From: Leptospira wolffii serovar Khorat str. Khorat-H2
GTDB lineage: Bacteria > Spirochaetota > Leptospiria > Leptospirales > Leptospiraceae
Length of the DNA: 64,000 nt
Direction: 5' to 3'
Assembly: GCF_000306115.2 (NCBI RefSeq)
Contig: NZ_AKWX02000013.1
Location: 283,033 to 347,032 of the forward strand
Shown: positions 19,788 to 29,477 of the stretch, piece by piece
Layout of the letters: each line of letters begins with the position of its first letter
How positions within the stretch are numbered: position 1 is the first letter of the stretch
Notes under the pieces: generated by a model
Seen by the model: only the letters and a program-made list of their open reading frames with translations
Databases searched by the model: none
What the model was told of the DNA's origin: nothing
Made by a program: the position numbers and the translations under genes

Positions 19788-21584
19788 ATGCCGAAGCGTT
19801 CGGAGAAACGAAAATCTACGGATCCGAAATTTCCATTCCTTGGACTTTTCCCTCTATTTCTTCTTTTTTCTCTAGTCTTATTCTTTCCTCAAAATTCCTT
19901 TTCGGAAGAAAACCGAACTACATCGGAGCCCATTTTTCTGGACTCCCATTCTCCCCGGAGGATCTATTTAAAATCGACTTTATCCTATTTAAAGGACGTA
20001 TCCGGATCGCTAACCTGGCAGGAGCTCTCGGGAGGAGAATCGGATCTGGAATTCAAGAAACATCCGGATAGGATTCCGGGTTTCGGATACGACTCTTCTC
20101 CTTATTGGCTTAAATTCGAAGTAGAGACGGAAGAGCCTCTCTCGGAAGAACGCTTTCTAGTTTTAGAATATCCTCATATAGATTATATCGACGTCTTCTG
20201 GAGAGACTCCAAAAACAGAGAGGGCGAATATCATACCGGAGATATGCTTCCCTTTCGGGAAAGACCGATCAAGGACAGGTATTTCGTATTCCCCCTCCCC
20301 TTGGAAGATAAGGGCAGAGTGGAGGTTATGCTCCGGGTCAAGTCCGAGGGCTCCCTTTCCCTTCCTCTGCAATTAGTCACTAAAAGTGAGTTGGAATCCT
20401 CCTCCCGTATTTCTCTTCTATTGAACGGAATGTATTTCGGCGCCTTGGGAGTAATGGTCTTTTATAATTTCTTCCTACTACTGGGCATCCGGGAAAAAGC
20501 GTATTTATATTACGTATTTCTAATCGCCGGAGTCACCTATTTTACGATCATGATTTCCGGCTACGGATTCTGGCTACTTCTTCCGAATTCTCCCCGATTC
20601 GTTAACTCCTCTTTTATCACGGTCACATGTATCATCATGATTTCTCTGGGTCTATTCGCCGAAGAATATCTGCAGACCAGAAATCTCCATCCGATCACAC
20701 ATAAGATCATCCGAGGATTTACAGGCATTTGGATCGTATGCTTATTTTTGCCCTTTTTCGTCCCGCTCCAATATCTGCTACCGGTTAGCGCCATTCTTCC
20801 GATCGGGGAGATACTGCTACTGATCGTCATATCGGTCATCCAGACGGTGCGCAAGGATAGAAAGGCGACCATTTTTCTAAGCGCCTGGGTCTTAAGCTTG
20901 ATCGGGACCATCATATTCTCCCTAAACAAGTTGGGATTTTACGATTCCGAAGAAGTGGCTTCGGGAATGTTAAAACTGGGTTTATTGAGCAACGTTATTC
21001 TACTCTCTCTCGGACTCGTGGATCGTATCAATACTTTCCGAAAAGAAAAAGACGAGTATAAGGAAAGGGCGGACAAACTCTTAGAACTTTCCCTCTTGGA
21101 TCCTCTTACCGGAGTGGCCAACCGTAGATTCTTCGACCAGGAATTGGAAAGAGAATGGAACCGTTCCCTGAGAACGGAGAGACCCTTGTCGGTCCTCATG
21201 ATAGACGTGGACTTTTTCAAAGCGTATAATGATACTTACGGGCACTTAAAGGGAGATCAAGTTCTAGAACAAGTAGCTCAATCCTTGAAGGAATGTTTGA
21301 ATCGTTCTTCGGATATGATCGCGCGCTTCGGCGGGGAAGAATTCGCGGTCATACTACCCGATACTCCGGTGGAAGGTGCGATCGTAGTCGCCTTAAATAT
21401 GCTACAGACCGTCGAGGATATGGGCATCGAACATTCTCAAAGCACGTTCACTCGGGTCACCGTTTCCATAGGCGTATCCAGCAATACGGATCACGATATC
21501 CATTCTTACCAGGAGTTACTGGGCCTAGCGGATAAGAATCTGTATGACGCGAAGGCATTCGGCAGAAATCATATACGTCATTGA
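19788..21584 (+). CDS. 7TM sensor diguanylate cyclase (7TMR-DISM + GGDEF)
   Basis: 598 residues that would make c-di-GMP in response to an extracellular signal. A signal anchor precedes an extracellular 7TMR-DISMED2-like domain (about 45-190), then seven membrane helices (about 205-400), a short coiled coil and a C-terminal GGDEF domain. The active-site loop is FGGEEF at 514-519, intact. An RSSD motif five residues upstream fits the inhibitory I-site, so product inhibition is expected. DVDFFKAYNDTYGH carries the metal-binding aspartate. Monocistronic. Confidence 0.93.
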   Translation: MPKRSEKRKSTDPKFPFLGLFPLFLLFSLVLFFPQNSFSEENRTTSEPIFLDSHSPRRIYLKSTLSYLKDVSGSLTWQELSGGESDLEFKKHPDRIPGFGYDSSPYWLKFEVETEEPLSEERFLVLEYPHIDYIDVFWRDSKNREGEYHTGDMLPFRERPIKDRYFVFPLPLEDKGRVEVMLRVKSEGSLSLPLQLVTKSELESSSRISLLLNGMYFGALGVMVFYNFFLLLGIREKAYLYYVFLIAGVTYFTIMISGYGFWLLLPNSPRFVNSSFITVTCIIMISLGLFAEEYLQTRNLHPITHKIIRGFTGIWIVCLFLPFFVPLQYLLPVSAILPIGEILLLIVISVIQTVRKDRKATIFLSAWVLSLIGTIIFSLNKLGFYDSEEVASGMLKLGLLSNVILLSLGLVDRINTFRKEKDEYKERADKLLELSLLDPLTGVANRRFFDQELEREWNRSLRTERPLSVLMIDVDFFKAYNDTYGHLKGDQVLEQVAQSLKECLNRSSDMIARFGGEEFAVILPDTPVEGAIVVALNMLQTVEDMGIEHSQSTFTRVTVSIGVSSNTDHDIHSYQELLGLADKNLYDAKAFGRNHIRH

Positions 21585-21600
21585 TCGTTATAAAACGATC
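21583..21600 (+). terminator. Perfect 7-bp hairpin at the diguanylate cyclase stop
   Basis: GATCGTT (21583-21589), 4-nt loop, AACGATC (21594-21600), starting inside the TGA stop. No T-run follows, so terminator activity is uncertain. Confidence 0.35.
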
Positions 21601-21728
21601 GTTCGACAACTACAGGATATCATAATTTTTGAATTTTTCCTGGACCCGCTTTCAGGTAAGGATTAAAATCGGTTCCCGCAATGGAACCCTTAAGACTCCC
21701 CTTCCTACATTCCCAAACCTTATACTGT

Positions 21729-21778
21729 GTACGTCCGGGAACATAGGTAACAGTTTAGACCGGAGACATGGGTTACAC
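21729..21778 (+). repeat. Left terminal inverted repeat of the IS481-type element
   Basis: Contains two tandem related units: CCGGGAACATAGGTAAC and CCGGAGACATGGGTTAC. The reverse complement of the right end (22955-23005) contains the same pair in opposite order of variants. Confidence 0.75.
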
Positions 21779-22947
21779 TTTTAATATCCTAGAGACCTTC
21801 TGTCTTTTTTCATCAAATATTCCTATTTTAACAAAGCTAAAATAAATTGTCCAAATACCATCCTCCACTGGCTCGAAGCCTATATACTCGCCCCCTAAAC
21901 TTTTAGTAACAAAGAACCTTTTATTCTTCCAATAAAAATTCCCATCATCCACCTTCCGGACCTCGAAGTGACCAGGGTAAGAAATCTCCGGTATACGATT
22001 CGGAAATGATCTTGTAGATGCCTTATAAAAATGAGATGGTGTCTTTTGCCCTAAGGCTTCGTGAGGACGTTCGTTATTGTATTCTTTCCTAAACCTATCA
22101 AAAGATTTTTGCTGCTGCTTCATATTCGAACGGATTGGGATAAACAGCTTCTGCCTTTAGGGTCCTGTGCATTCTCTCATGCCTTCCGTTCTCCTGTGGC
22201 TTGCCCGGGCTGGATACGTTCGGGTAAGATTCCTAATTTGATCCACCAAGTAGAAAGTAGCGAAATTCCTAATCCTGCTGCAAAAGGGATCCCGTTGTCT
22301 GTTCGTATTGCATTAGGAAGTCCATATTCCCTAAAACATCTCTCGAATTCCTTTTTAGTTTCATATGTTCTTGTTCCGGATAAACCCTTGCAACAGAGTA
22401 AGAAGCGGCTATATCCGTCTGAAATCGTTAACGGGTAACAACGAATCCCATCCTTTAACTTAAAATCTCCTTTGAAATCTGCACACCATACTGCGTTTGC
22501 ATGATCATACCCCTTGAAAGGTTCAGAGTATCTTGCCATTCCCTGCCGTTTCTTTTTAGATTTTACTAAACCTCTTTTTTGCAGAATGATTCCTATCGTG
22601 CTTGCAGCAGGCCAGTCCAACTCCGGATGAGAATTTTCCAGAAACGCAAGAAGCTTTCGAGGCCCCCAGGTTGGATGATCTTTACGAATTCCTATGATCA
22701 TCCTTTCTTCGGCAAAGCCCACTTGATTCGGATTTGAATGTGGAGCTCGATTTTTATCTAATAATCCTTCAGGACCTTCTTTACGGTAACGGTCCAGCCA
22801 TTTATAACCGGTCTTCCTACTTATACCAAATGTCTCACAAAGAGAACTCATCGATACATTACCATCGCAGACTGCTGCAATGAATTTTACTTTCTCGTCC
22901 ATAGGTGACACCTCTTTCCACGGCAAAGGATTAGCCCTCCTTTGCAT
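21773..22947 (-). pseudogene. IS481-type transposase, two frameshifts
   Basis: The first part (22947-22177) has the N-terminal helix-turn-helix (SMSSLCETFGISRKTGYKWLDRY) and most of the DDE integrase core (WCADFKGDF, IRTDNGIPF). The frame is lost at PGQ near 22205. The middle part continues in another frame as GKPQENGRHERMHRTLKAE. The last part, from about 22123, resumes in the third frame as KQQQKSFDRFRKEYNNERPHEALG. At least two indels separate the three pieces, so the enzyme should be inactive unless these are sequencing errors. The family call rests on the HERMHRTLK and NNERPHEALG signatures. Confidence 0.85.
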
Positions 22948-22954
22948 ACGTTTA

Positions 22955-23005
22955 GTGTTACCTATGTTCCCGGTCTATTTTGTTACCCATGTCTCCGGTT
23001 TGTAC
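22955..23005 (-). repeat. Right terminal inverted repeat of the IS481-type element
   Basis: On the minus strand this reads GTAC, then CCGGAGACATGGGTAAC and, about 7 bp later, CCGGGAACATAGGTAACAC. It is the partner of 21729-21778. The doubled motif probably marks two transposase-binding sites per end. Confidence 0.75.
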
Positions 23006-23010
23006 CCTGG

Positions 23011-24897
23011 ATGATGAAATCCTCTTCGGAAGCGTTTTCGAATTCTCCCGCTCAATTCTTCAAACCTGACGGCAAAACATACAAATCCCTAGCGTTCCGA
23101 GAATTGAACGATTTGGTAGTGCGTATAGGATTAGGACTCGTTTCGATCGGTGCGCAAAAAGGTCAGAATATAGGGTTAATCGCGGACTCGGGACATCGTT
23201 GGATCTGGGTTAGTTTAGGAATTACGAATATAGGGAGCGTGGACGTGCCTAGGGGAACGGATTCCACGATAGAAGATCTCGTATATATTCTAAATCATGC
23301 AAAGACAGAGGTATGTTTTGCAGGGAATTCCGAGGTAGTTCGTAAGATTTCGGCAAATGCGGACGCCTTTCCTCACTTAAAAACGGTCATCTTATTCGAA
23401 CCCTCCTCCCATCCCTTTTCCAAGACTCCTTTCCGAATCCTACATTTGGACGACTTGATTTCCTTGGGGGACAGATGGATTCAAGAAAAAGGAGAATTAG
23501 AATTTCATAAAAGAGGAGAATCCGTTCGCGAAACGGATCTGGCGACGATCGTATATACTTCCGGCACCACAGGAAGGCCCAAAGGCGTTATGCTTTCCCA
23601 TCGGAATATAATCTTCAACGTAAACATGTCCCTTTCTCTGGATGATATCCGAATCACACCTGCCGATAGGACCATGGCTTATTTGCCTCCTTGGCATATT
23701 GCGGAAAGATTGATAGAAACCGCATGTATCCGCGCCGGAGCCTCAGAAGCGTTTACCTCCATTTCCAGTCTGGGGCAGGATTTACAGGATATCAAGCCTA
23801 CCTTTCTGCTTTCCGTACCAAGAGTTTGGGAGAGTTTCTATAATAAGGTTCAGGACAAACTCAAGGACGCTTCTCCCGTAGGCAAGTTTCTGTTTAAGAC
23901 CTTTCAATCGGTCGCCTCCTCCTATTACACTTATAAGAGTAGGCTCGTAGGCCTCGAATTCACTTTACATAAACGGAATTTACTTTTGGAGATCGTTTAC
24001 CGTTCCGTAGCCTTCTTCGGAGCGCTCTTATACTTCGTTCCGAACATTCTCGCCCAGGCGCTATTCTCCAAAATCCGCAAAAGTCTGGGAGGAAATCTGA
24101 AATTCGCGATCTCCGGAGCCGGGGCCTTACCCGAATACATCGATCGATTCTTCAATTCCATAGGTATCCCTATTTTGGAAGGTTACGGTATGACCGAGAC
24201 CAGCGGAGCGTCTACGAGAAGAAGATTGGATCGGATCTCCGTCGGAACCCTGGGCAAATGTATCCCAGGCGTCGAGATCAAGATTTTGGACGAAAAAGGA
24301 GAGGAAATCCACGAACCCGGGATCAAAGGTATCGCCTGGCATCGAGGGGATCATATCATGCAAGGGTATTATCTGGATCCGGAAAAAACGGCAGAGACGA
24401 TCAAAGACGGTTGGTTGAATTCGGGAGATCTTCTCTTATGGACCGCCCAGGGCGAATTGAAATACGCGGGAAGAGCTAAGGATACCATCGTACTCCTGGG
24501 AGGAGAAAATCTGGAGCCTGAGCCGATCGAATTCGCACTCACACAAAGCGAGTTAGTACTACAAGCGATGGTTGTTGGACACGACCAAAAGGTACTCGGC
24601 GCCCTACTCGTTCCGGATTGGGATGTTTTGGACAAACAATTGAGAGAATGGAAATCCAGACTCTTACAGGAGATCGAAGATCCTAACTCGGATCCGGACG
24701 TAAGAGAACTATTCAAGAAGGAAATCAAGGAAAGAGTCTCCGCCAAAAACGGATTCAAGAATTTCGAGAAAGTTTCCAACTTCTATCTATTGCCTAAAAA
24801 ATTCGAGCCGGGAGACGAACTCACGATGACGATGAAGATCAGAAGAAACGTCGTCTCTGATAAATATAAGGACCAAATCGAAGAATTATATAGATAA
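23011..24897 (+). CDS. Long-chain acyl-CoA synthetase (AMP-forming)
   Basis: About 628 residues that would activate fatty acids to acyl-CoA through an acyl-adenylate. The P-loop-like YTSGTTGRPKG lies near residue 180, the GYGMTETSG motif near 395, and GWLNSGDLL plus the C-terminal adenylation subdomain follow. I take the ATG at 23011 (or 23014); upstream in-frame codons belong to the inverted repeat of the neighbouring IS. Homologues usually have a slightly longer N-terminus, so a few residues and the native ribosome-binding site may be lost. Expression may now depend on IS-derived sequence. Confidence 0.88.
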   Translation: MMKSSSEAFSNSPAQFFKPDGKTYKSLAFRELNDLVVRIGLGLVSIGAQKGQNIGLIADSGHRWIWVSLGITNIGSVDVPRGTDSTIEDLVYILNHAKTEVCFAGNSEVVRKISANADAFPHLKTVILFEPSSHPFSKTPFRILHLDDLISLGDRWIQEKGELEFHKRGESVRETDLATIVYTSGTTGRPKGVMLSHRNIIFNVNMSLSLDDIRITPADRTMAYLPPWHIAERLIETACIRAGASEAFTSISSLGQDLQDIKPTFLLSVPRVWESFYNKVQDKLKDASPVGKFLFKTFQSVASSYYTYKSRLVGLEFTLHKRNLLLEIVYRSVAFFGALLYFVPNILAQALFSKIRKSLGGNLKFAISGAGALPEYIDRFFNSIGIPILEGYGMTETSGASTRRRLDRISVGTLGKCIPGVEIKILDEKGEEIHEPGIKGIAWHRGDHIMQGYYLDPEKTAETIKDGWLNSGDLLLWTAQGELKYAGRAKDTIVLLGGENLEPEPIEFALTQSELVLQAMVVGHDQKVLGALLVPDWDVLDKQLREWKSRLLQEIEDPNSDPDVRELFKKEIKERVSAKNGFKNFEKVSNFYLLPKKFEPGDELTMTMKIRRNVVSDKYKDQIEELYR

Positions 24898-24957
24898 ATT
24901 TTTGCATTTACTGTAACGAAACCCCGGGGAGCCCGAATCCTGGGAAAGGAGCGTTCG

Positions 24958-25350
24958 ATGGTGGCTTTGACCCAGACTACGAAAAACCGTATTTCCACAA
25001 CTCTGGCCGTATTTTCGGCCTTGGTTTTCATTCAGACTTTATTCTTCAAATTCACCGGTGCCAGCGAATCGGTGAAAATATTCTCCACTTTAGGTATCGA
25101 GCCCTGGGGCCGAATCGGCACCGGCTCCGTAGAGTTCATCATCGCTACATTGCTCGTCTTTCCCGCTTCCCGATTCATCGGGGCTTTAGTCGGCTTCGGA
25201 CTGATGGTTGGTGCCGTACTTTCTCACCTTCTCTTCTTAGGAATCGTAGTGGACGACGACGGAGGATTATTATTTATCCTAGCGGTTTTGGTCCTGCTGT
25301 CCTGCATCACTATCATAAATTTAGAATGGGACCGACGCCCCCCGACCTAA
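24958..25350 (+). CDS. DoxX-like membrane protein
   Basis: 130 residues with four membrane helices in the DoxX/DoxD-like pattern (TLFFKFTGASESVKIFSTLGIEPWGRIGTG). It starts at an ATG with a good AAAGGAG ribosome site. Members often associate with oxidative or disulfide stress; exact role unknown. It follows the acyl-CoA synthetase by 60 bp and ends before a good terminator hairpin, so the two may be co-transcribed. Confidence 0.8.
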   Translation: MVALTQTTKNRISTTLAVFSALVFIQTLFFKFTGASESVKIFSTLGIEPWGRIGTGSVEFIIATLLVFPASRFIGALVGFGLMVGAVLSHLLFLGIVVDDDGGLLFILAVLVLLSCITIINLEWDRRPPT

Positions 25351-25382
25351 GTCCGATTTTATTTTAGATACCCGCCTTTTCG

Positions 25383-25407
25383 AGGGAACGATTCTTTAAC
25401 GTTCCCT
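25383..25407 (+). terminator. Rho-independent-type terminator after the DoxX-like gene
   Basis: Perfect 8-bp stem AGGGAACG (25383-25390) with CGTTCCCT (25400-25407), 9-nt loop, followed by a T-rich stretch (TTCTAACTTT). Confidence 0.6.
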
Positions 25408-25512
25408 TTCTAACTTTAAAAAGTCCTCTTGTTCTTTTTTTTCGGATCGGAGTCCCCCTGAAAAATAGGACTTTTTCCTAATTTATAAAAAGAAAATACA
25501 GATATAAGGACT

Positions 25513-26820
25513 ATGAGTTCGCATTCTATTTCGAAACCGATTCGGTCCCGATTCATTCCATCCGGTGTGACAGTCCTTCTTACCTGCACTCTTCTCCTCC
25601 CCTCCCTTTCCCCCGAATCGAAAGAAAATACTGCTGCTTCCGTTCCGACGAATAAGACCAAAAAGAAGAAAAAAATCGGAAAGGAAATCGCGACCGTCCA
25701 AGCTAAGCCACAAGACAACGTGCTCTTGGATATGGATTTCGGTAAAGGGATCTCTTTGCAAACTCCCGATTTGCAAAGCTTCCTAAATATCCGGGCGAGA
25801 CTACAGGAAAGAGCCACGGAAACCATCGTGCACGAACAAGACGATACCCGGGAAGAAACGGAACTCCAAACCAGAAGAGCGAGGCTTACTCTCGCGGGAA
25901 ATTTTTTAGGCAAGGATTGGCAATATTATATTCAATTTTCCTTTTCCAATTTGGATATGGAGAAGGATAGGCCCGTACCTCTTAGAGATGCCAGCATTTC
26001 TTACACGGGATTTCGTAACGCAAATCTTAAGATCGGGCAAATGAAAGTTCCCTTCAATCGACAAAGATTCATTTCCGACGGAGTCCAAGAATTCGTGGAT
26101 CGTACGATGGCTAACGACGAGCTGAATTTGGATAGAGACGTAGGAATCCTAGTCTCCTCGGGAGATTTATTCGGTTTGGATCGTTTCGGATATTCCGCGG
26201 GAATCTTCGGAGGAGACGGACGAAATCGGACTTCGGAGGCGTCGGGAGTTCTTCTCAGTGGTAAACTTACCTATTTCCCGATCAGAACCTTCCAAGATAA
26301 TGGGGAACCGGATCTGAAAAGAACCGATCGCCCGAACCTTTCCTTTTCCTTGATGGGCGCGTCCAATCGAAACACGAACCGGGATCATTCCACCTTCGGA
26401 AATACTTACGAATTCGCCCGATTCGATTATTCCCATGCAGGTGCGGAGTTTCTTTTTCAATGGAAAGGAGTATCCGTCTCCGGAGAATCCGTGGCGAGAA
26501 AAGCAAATTCTCCTTTCGTGGAGAAAACGATCGGAACGGAAACGCATAGGGAATATTCCAGATCCGTAAAAGGAGGGTTCCTACAGATCGGATACCTGTT
26601 TCCGAATAATTTGGGAGTCGCAATCCGCTATTCCGAATATCGTCCTTGGGGAAAAACGGATCCCAAATTGGTTTACTCGAAGGAAAGAGGCGTAGCCTTA
26701 TCTTATTATATGAGAGAGCATAATCTGAAATTCCAAGCGGACTACGCCTATCTGGACGGAGGAACGGTGGAGAACCTGGGCTCTCATAGAATTCGAGCTC
26801 AAATTCAAATTTTTCTGTAA
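25513..26820 (+). CDS. Outer-membrane porin, OprO/OprP (phosphate-selective) type
   Basis: 435 residues. An N-terminal export signal (SGVTVLLTCTLLLPSLS) precedes a lysine-rich linker and a beta-barrel of alternating strands. Typical porin O/P stretches are LQTRRARLTLAGNFLGKDWQYYIQF, LKIGQMKVPFNRQ and DVGILVSSGDLFG. The last residues RIRAQIQIFL form the closing strand. Substrate selectivity cannot be read from sequence; the family includes phosphate and polyphosphate channels. It starts at an ATG 9 bp after an AAGGA-type ribosome site and has its own transcription unit. Confidence 0.82.
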   Translation: MSSHSISKPIRSRFIPSGVTVLLTCTLLLPSLSPESKENTAASVPTNKTKKKKKIGKEIATVQAKPQDNVLLDMDFGKGISLQTPDLQSFLNIRARLQERATETIVHEQDDTREETELQTRRARLTLAGNFLGKDWQYYIQFSFSNLDMEKDRPVPLRDASISYTGFRNANLKIGQMKVPFNRQRFISDGVQEFVDRTMANDELNLDRDVGILVSSGDLFGLDRFGYSAGIFGGDGRNRTSEASGVLLSGKLTYFPIRTFQDNGEPDLKRTDRPNLSFSLMGASNRNTNRDHSTFGNTYEFARFDYSHAGAEFLFQWKGVSVSGESVARKANSPFVEKTIGTETHREYSRSVKGGFLQIGYLFPNNLGVAIRYSEYRPWGKTDPKLVYSKERGVALSYYMREHNLKFQADYAYLDGGTVENLGSHRIRAQIQIFL

Positions 26821-26888
26821 TAAAAACGTAAATCCGCTCCGGGAAATTCCGTGAGGAAGCGCATTAGTATTCACGTATTCTACGGAGT

Positions 26889-26918
26889 TTCACATTCTAT
26901 TCCGTTGACAAATGTGAA
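26889..26918 (+). promoter_or_regulatory. Dyad TTCACATT-N14-AATGTGAA with possible -35 box
   Basis: Perfect 8-bp inverted arms (26889-26896 and 26911-26918). A TTGACA at 26905-26910 abuts the right arm; a weak CATATG at 26928-26933 lies 17 bp further. The site is 37-66 bp before the phosphoesterase ATG and looks like a dimeric-regulator operator over a sigma-70 promoter. Confidence 0.4.
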
Positions 26919-26954
26919 TCCTATCGTCATATGGAATTAAGGCATCCATTCTAA

Positions 26955-27758
26955 ATGAAATTCCGGAGAGGGAGAATCTACGAAGGCTTTTTCATTTCGG
27001 ATATCCATTACCTCCTAAACAAAAAAATCAAGACCCATAAGCATAAGGAACTTTTCCAGCTACTGGATCATCTGGATCGGAAAAATATCCGTTTCGAGAA
27101 TCTTTACCTAGTCGGTGATATCATAGAAAGTTGGTTCTTTAGCGCGGATAGACGTTTGCGCCGAGTTAAAGGAAAGAAAAGGTTCAATAAACTTTTCGAC
27201 CGGTTGGACAAGCTTTCCGCGGGTACGGGTAGCGGCAAAAAATATTATATCGTCGGTAATCACGACACCACTTCCTACCTCATGAGGTTGTCCCCGAATG
27301 TGGAAAACTATCTGCGGGAAAGGAATTGGATCGTATGCGAGAAGGCGGAAAACGACGTCCTAATCGCTCTACATGGGCATCAGGGCCAATATAATAAATT
27401 CACTTGGATGGGTTCCATTCTAGTTTTAAGAATTTTGCATGTATTCGCTTCCATTTTCCCTGCTTTGTTCAAATTTTCCGAGAATTTCTACCAAAATCAC
27501 TTAAACCGCCAGGATCCTAGCACGATAGAGGAGACTCTGCATTATTATCAGAGACTTTCCAAAATCACTCACCAAGGTAAGAAAGTTCTGATCTCCGGTC
27601 ACACTCACGATTTTCTCTGCATTCCCAAGATCAATATCATCAACACCGGGGACTGGGTCAAAAGCAACACGTTCGTAATTCAAAACGGACGAAAATTTCT
27701 GGGCATCAAGATGACCGCTAGAAAAGAGTTCAAAAAAGAATTCGTCCTAAAAGCCTAA
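26955..27758 (+). CDS. Metallophosphoesterase, LpxH-like (UDP-2,3-diacylglucosamine hydrolase family)
   Basis: 267 residues of calcineurin-like phosphoesterase with every metal motif: ISDIHYL (D-x-H), VGDIIESW (GD), VGNHDT (GNHD), LHGHQGQ and SGHTHD (GHxH). Order and spacing fit the LpxH/YbbF group, which removes UMP from UDP-diacylglucosamine in lipid A synthesis. A relative with another substrate is possible because Leptospira lipid A is unusual. A hydrophobic segment (LVLRILHVFASIFPALF) may dock it to the membrane. A dyad-containing promoter candidate lies upstream. Confidence 0.8.
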   Translation: MKFRRGRIYEGFFISDIHYLLNKKIKTHKHKELFQLLDHLDRKNIRFENLYLVGDIIESWFFSADRRLRRVKGKKRFNKLFDRLDKLSAGTGSGKKYYIVGNHDTTSYLMRLSPNVENYLRERNWIVCEKAENDVLIALHGHQGQYNKFTWMGSILVLRILHVFASIFPALFKFSENFYQNHLNRQDPSTIEETLHYYQRLSKITHQGKKVLISGHTHDFLCIPKINIINTGDWVKSNTFVIQNGRKFLGIKMTARKEFKKEFVLKA

Positions 27759-27777
27759 GATACGTTTTAGGTTTCTT
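27746..27777 (+). terminator. Candidate terminator at the end of the phosphoesterase gene
   Basis: CCTAAAA (27746-27752) pairs with TTTTAGG (27765-27771), followed by TTTCTTT. The stem includes the last codons and stop. Confidence 0.4.
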
Positions 27778-27839
27778 TACTTCGCTTCCCGAAGAAAAAC
27801 TCATTTGCAATTTCTTTCCTTTCCGTTATACTTCGGCGC

Positions 27840-29408
27840 ATGTCAGAAGAAACGATCTTGGAATATTGGCAAATTTTCGACGCTCACGCTTGGCTCTTTT
27901 GGTCCATCCTAACCTTCGTCTTTTTGGTAGTCGTATTCATCCACGATCTCCTGCAAAGAAAACACACGATTAAACACAATTTTCCCATCGTAGGTCATAT
28001 CCGTTACCTATTCGAAAAGATAGGTCCGGAGCTCAGGCAATACTGGGTCGCAAACGATAAGGAAGAAATGCCCTTCAATCGCGCTGAGCGATCCTGGGTA
28101 TATGCAACTTCCAAGATGCAAAATAATAATTTCGGGTTCGGAACTACGGAATTATTATACGACGCGGGATATCCCATTATCAAACACGCCGCTTTTCCTT
28201 TTGCGGACAGTAAGGCGACTTATGTGGAAGGGGATCCTTCCATGATTCCCGCACTGAAGGTGATGGGAGAGTTCCATAATCGCAAGAAACTGTATCGTCC
28301 CGCATCCGTAGTAAATATTTCCGCTATGTCGTACGGTTCCTTGGGCGAGAGGGCCGTTTCCGCATTGAACCAAGGCGCCAAACTCGCACGTTGCTACCAC
28401 AATACGGGAGAAGGAGGCTTAAGTCCCTATCATACCTTCGGAGCGGACGTTATGTGGCAATTGGGAACCGGTTATTTCGGAGCCCGGGACCATAGCGGAA
28501 AATTCTCCATGGACGTTTTCTTAAGAAAGATAGAGGAGAATCCGAACGTTCGGGCCATAGAAATCAAACTCTCCCAGGGAGCCAAACCTGGAAAAGGAGG
28601 GATCCTGCCCGGCGCCAAAGTGACCAAGGAAATCGCGGAAATCAGGGGAATCAAACCTGGAGAAGATTGTATTTCGCCTAACGCACATACCGAGTTCGAC
28701 GATGTGAATAGTTTGATCGAATTCATTGAGAAAATCGCGGGTCTCTCGGGACTTCCCGTAGGAATCAAAAGCGCCGTGGGAGAAACCAAATTTTGGGAGG
28801 AACTAGCCGCGAGAATGAAGGAGACCGGTAAAGGTCCCGATTTCATCACCATCGACGGAGGAGAAGGAGGGACCGGTGCGGCTCCCCTCACCTTTACGGA
28901 TCATGTGTCCCTTCCGTTCAAAGTAGGTTTCGCAAGAGTCTATAAAATCTTCCAAAGGGAAAAACTATCCAGCCGTATGCTTTGGATCGGTAGCGGTAAG
29001 CTGGGCTTTCCGGATAGAACCATCGTGGCCTTTGCAATGGGTTGCGATCTGATCCACGTCGCAAGAGAAGCCATGATGTCCATAGGATGCATTCAGGCTC
29101 AAAAATGTCATACGGGACATTGTCCCGCAGGGGTCGCTACCCAGAGCAAATGGTTACAAGCCGGTCTAGATGTGGAATTGAAAGCGAAGCGGGCGGCAAA
29201 TTACATAAAAGGATTCCGAAAAGAATTACTTTCGGTAGCGCATGCCTGCGGATACGAACATCCTCTCCAATTTACCGGTAACGATATAGAAATCGGAGCC
29301 GGGCAAAATCGTTTCCGAACTCTTTCCGAAGTTTTGGAATATGAGCGGGATCCGGTAAGATTCACGACTATGTTGGATTACGCGAGTTATATCCCCGACA
29401 AAAAATAG
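27840..29408 (+). CDS. FMN-binding glutamate-synthase-like protein, membrane-anchored
   Basis: 522 residues. One N-terminal membrane helix (WLFWSILTFVFLVVVFI) is followed by a GltB-type central TIM barrel. KLSQGAKPGKGG and IDGGEGGTGAAPL match the FMN and 2-oxoglutarate site, and CIQAQKCHTGHCPAGVATQ supplies the three cysteines of a 3Fe-4S cluster. It lacks the N-terminal amidotransferase domain of true glutamate synthase, so it does not use glutamine by itself. Physiological substrate unknown; family members are annotated as stand-alone glutamate synthase homologues. Confidence 0.88.
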   Translation: MSEETILEYWQIFDAHAWLFWSILTFVFLVVVFIHDLLQRKHTIKHNFPIVGHIRYLFEKIGPELRQYWVANDKEEMPFNRAERSWVYATSKMQNNNFGFGTTELLYDAGYPIIKHAAFPFADSKATYVEGDPSMIPALKVMGEFHNRKKLYRPASVVNISAMSYGSLGERAVSALNQGAKLARCYHNTGEGGLSPYHTFGADVMWQLGTGYFGARDHSGKFSMDVFLRKIEENPNVRAIEIKLSQGAKPGKGGILPGAKVTKEIAEIRGIKPGEDCISPNAHTEFDDVNSLIEFIEKIAGLSGLPVGIKSAVGETKFWEELAARMKETGKGPDFITIDGGEGGTGAAPLTFTDHVSLPFKVGFARVYKIFQREKLSSRMLWIGSGKLGFPDRTIVAFAMGCDLIHVAREAMMSIGCIQAQKCHTGHCPAGVATQSKWLQAGLDVELKAKRAANYIKGFRKELLSVAHACGYEHPLQFTGNDIEIGAGQNRFRTLSEVLEYERDPVRFTTMLDYASYIPDKK

Positions 29409-29477
29409 CCCCTTCCGAGTCGGAGAGAATCGCTTGCATTCGGATGCGTGTGTAGGAATATTTGCGCGTCTCTTACA

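Larger units (their letters stand above)
21729..23005 (-). mobile_element. Decayed IS481-type insertion sequence
   Basis: About 1.28 kb bounded by imperfect 50-bp inverted repeats (21729-21778 and 22955-23005) that both begin with GTAC. It encodes a transposase broken by two frameshifts. No clear target duplication is visible. The right end stops 5 bp before the acyl-CoA synthetase ATG, so the element sits at that gene's 5' end and may have removed its native leader. Confidence 0.8.

Noticed and set aside
24898..24957. Riboswitch before the DoxX-like gene
   Set aside because: Only a short GC-rich stretch and an ordinary ribosome site were seen.
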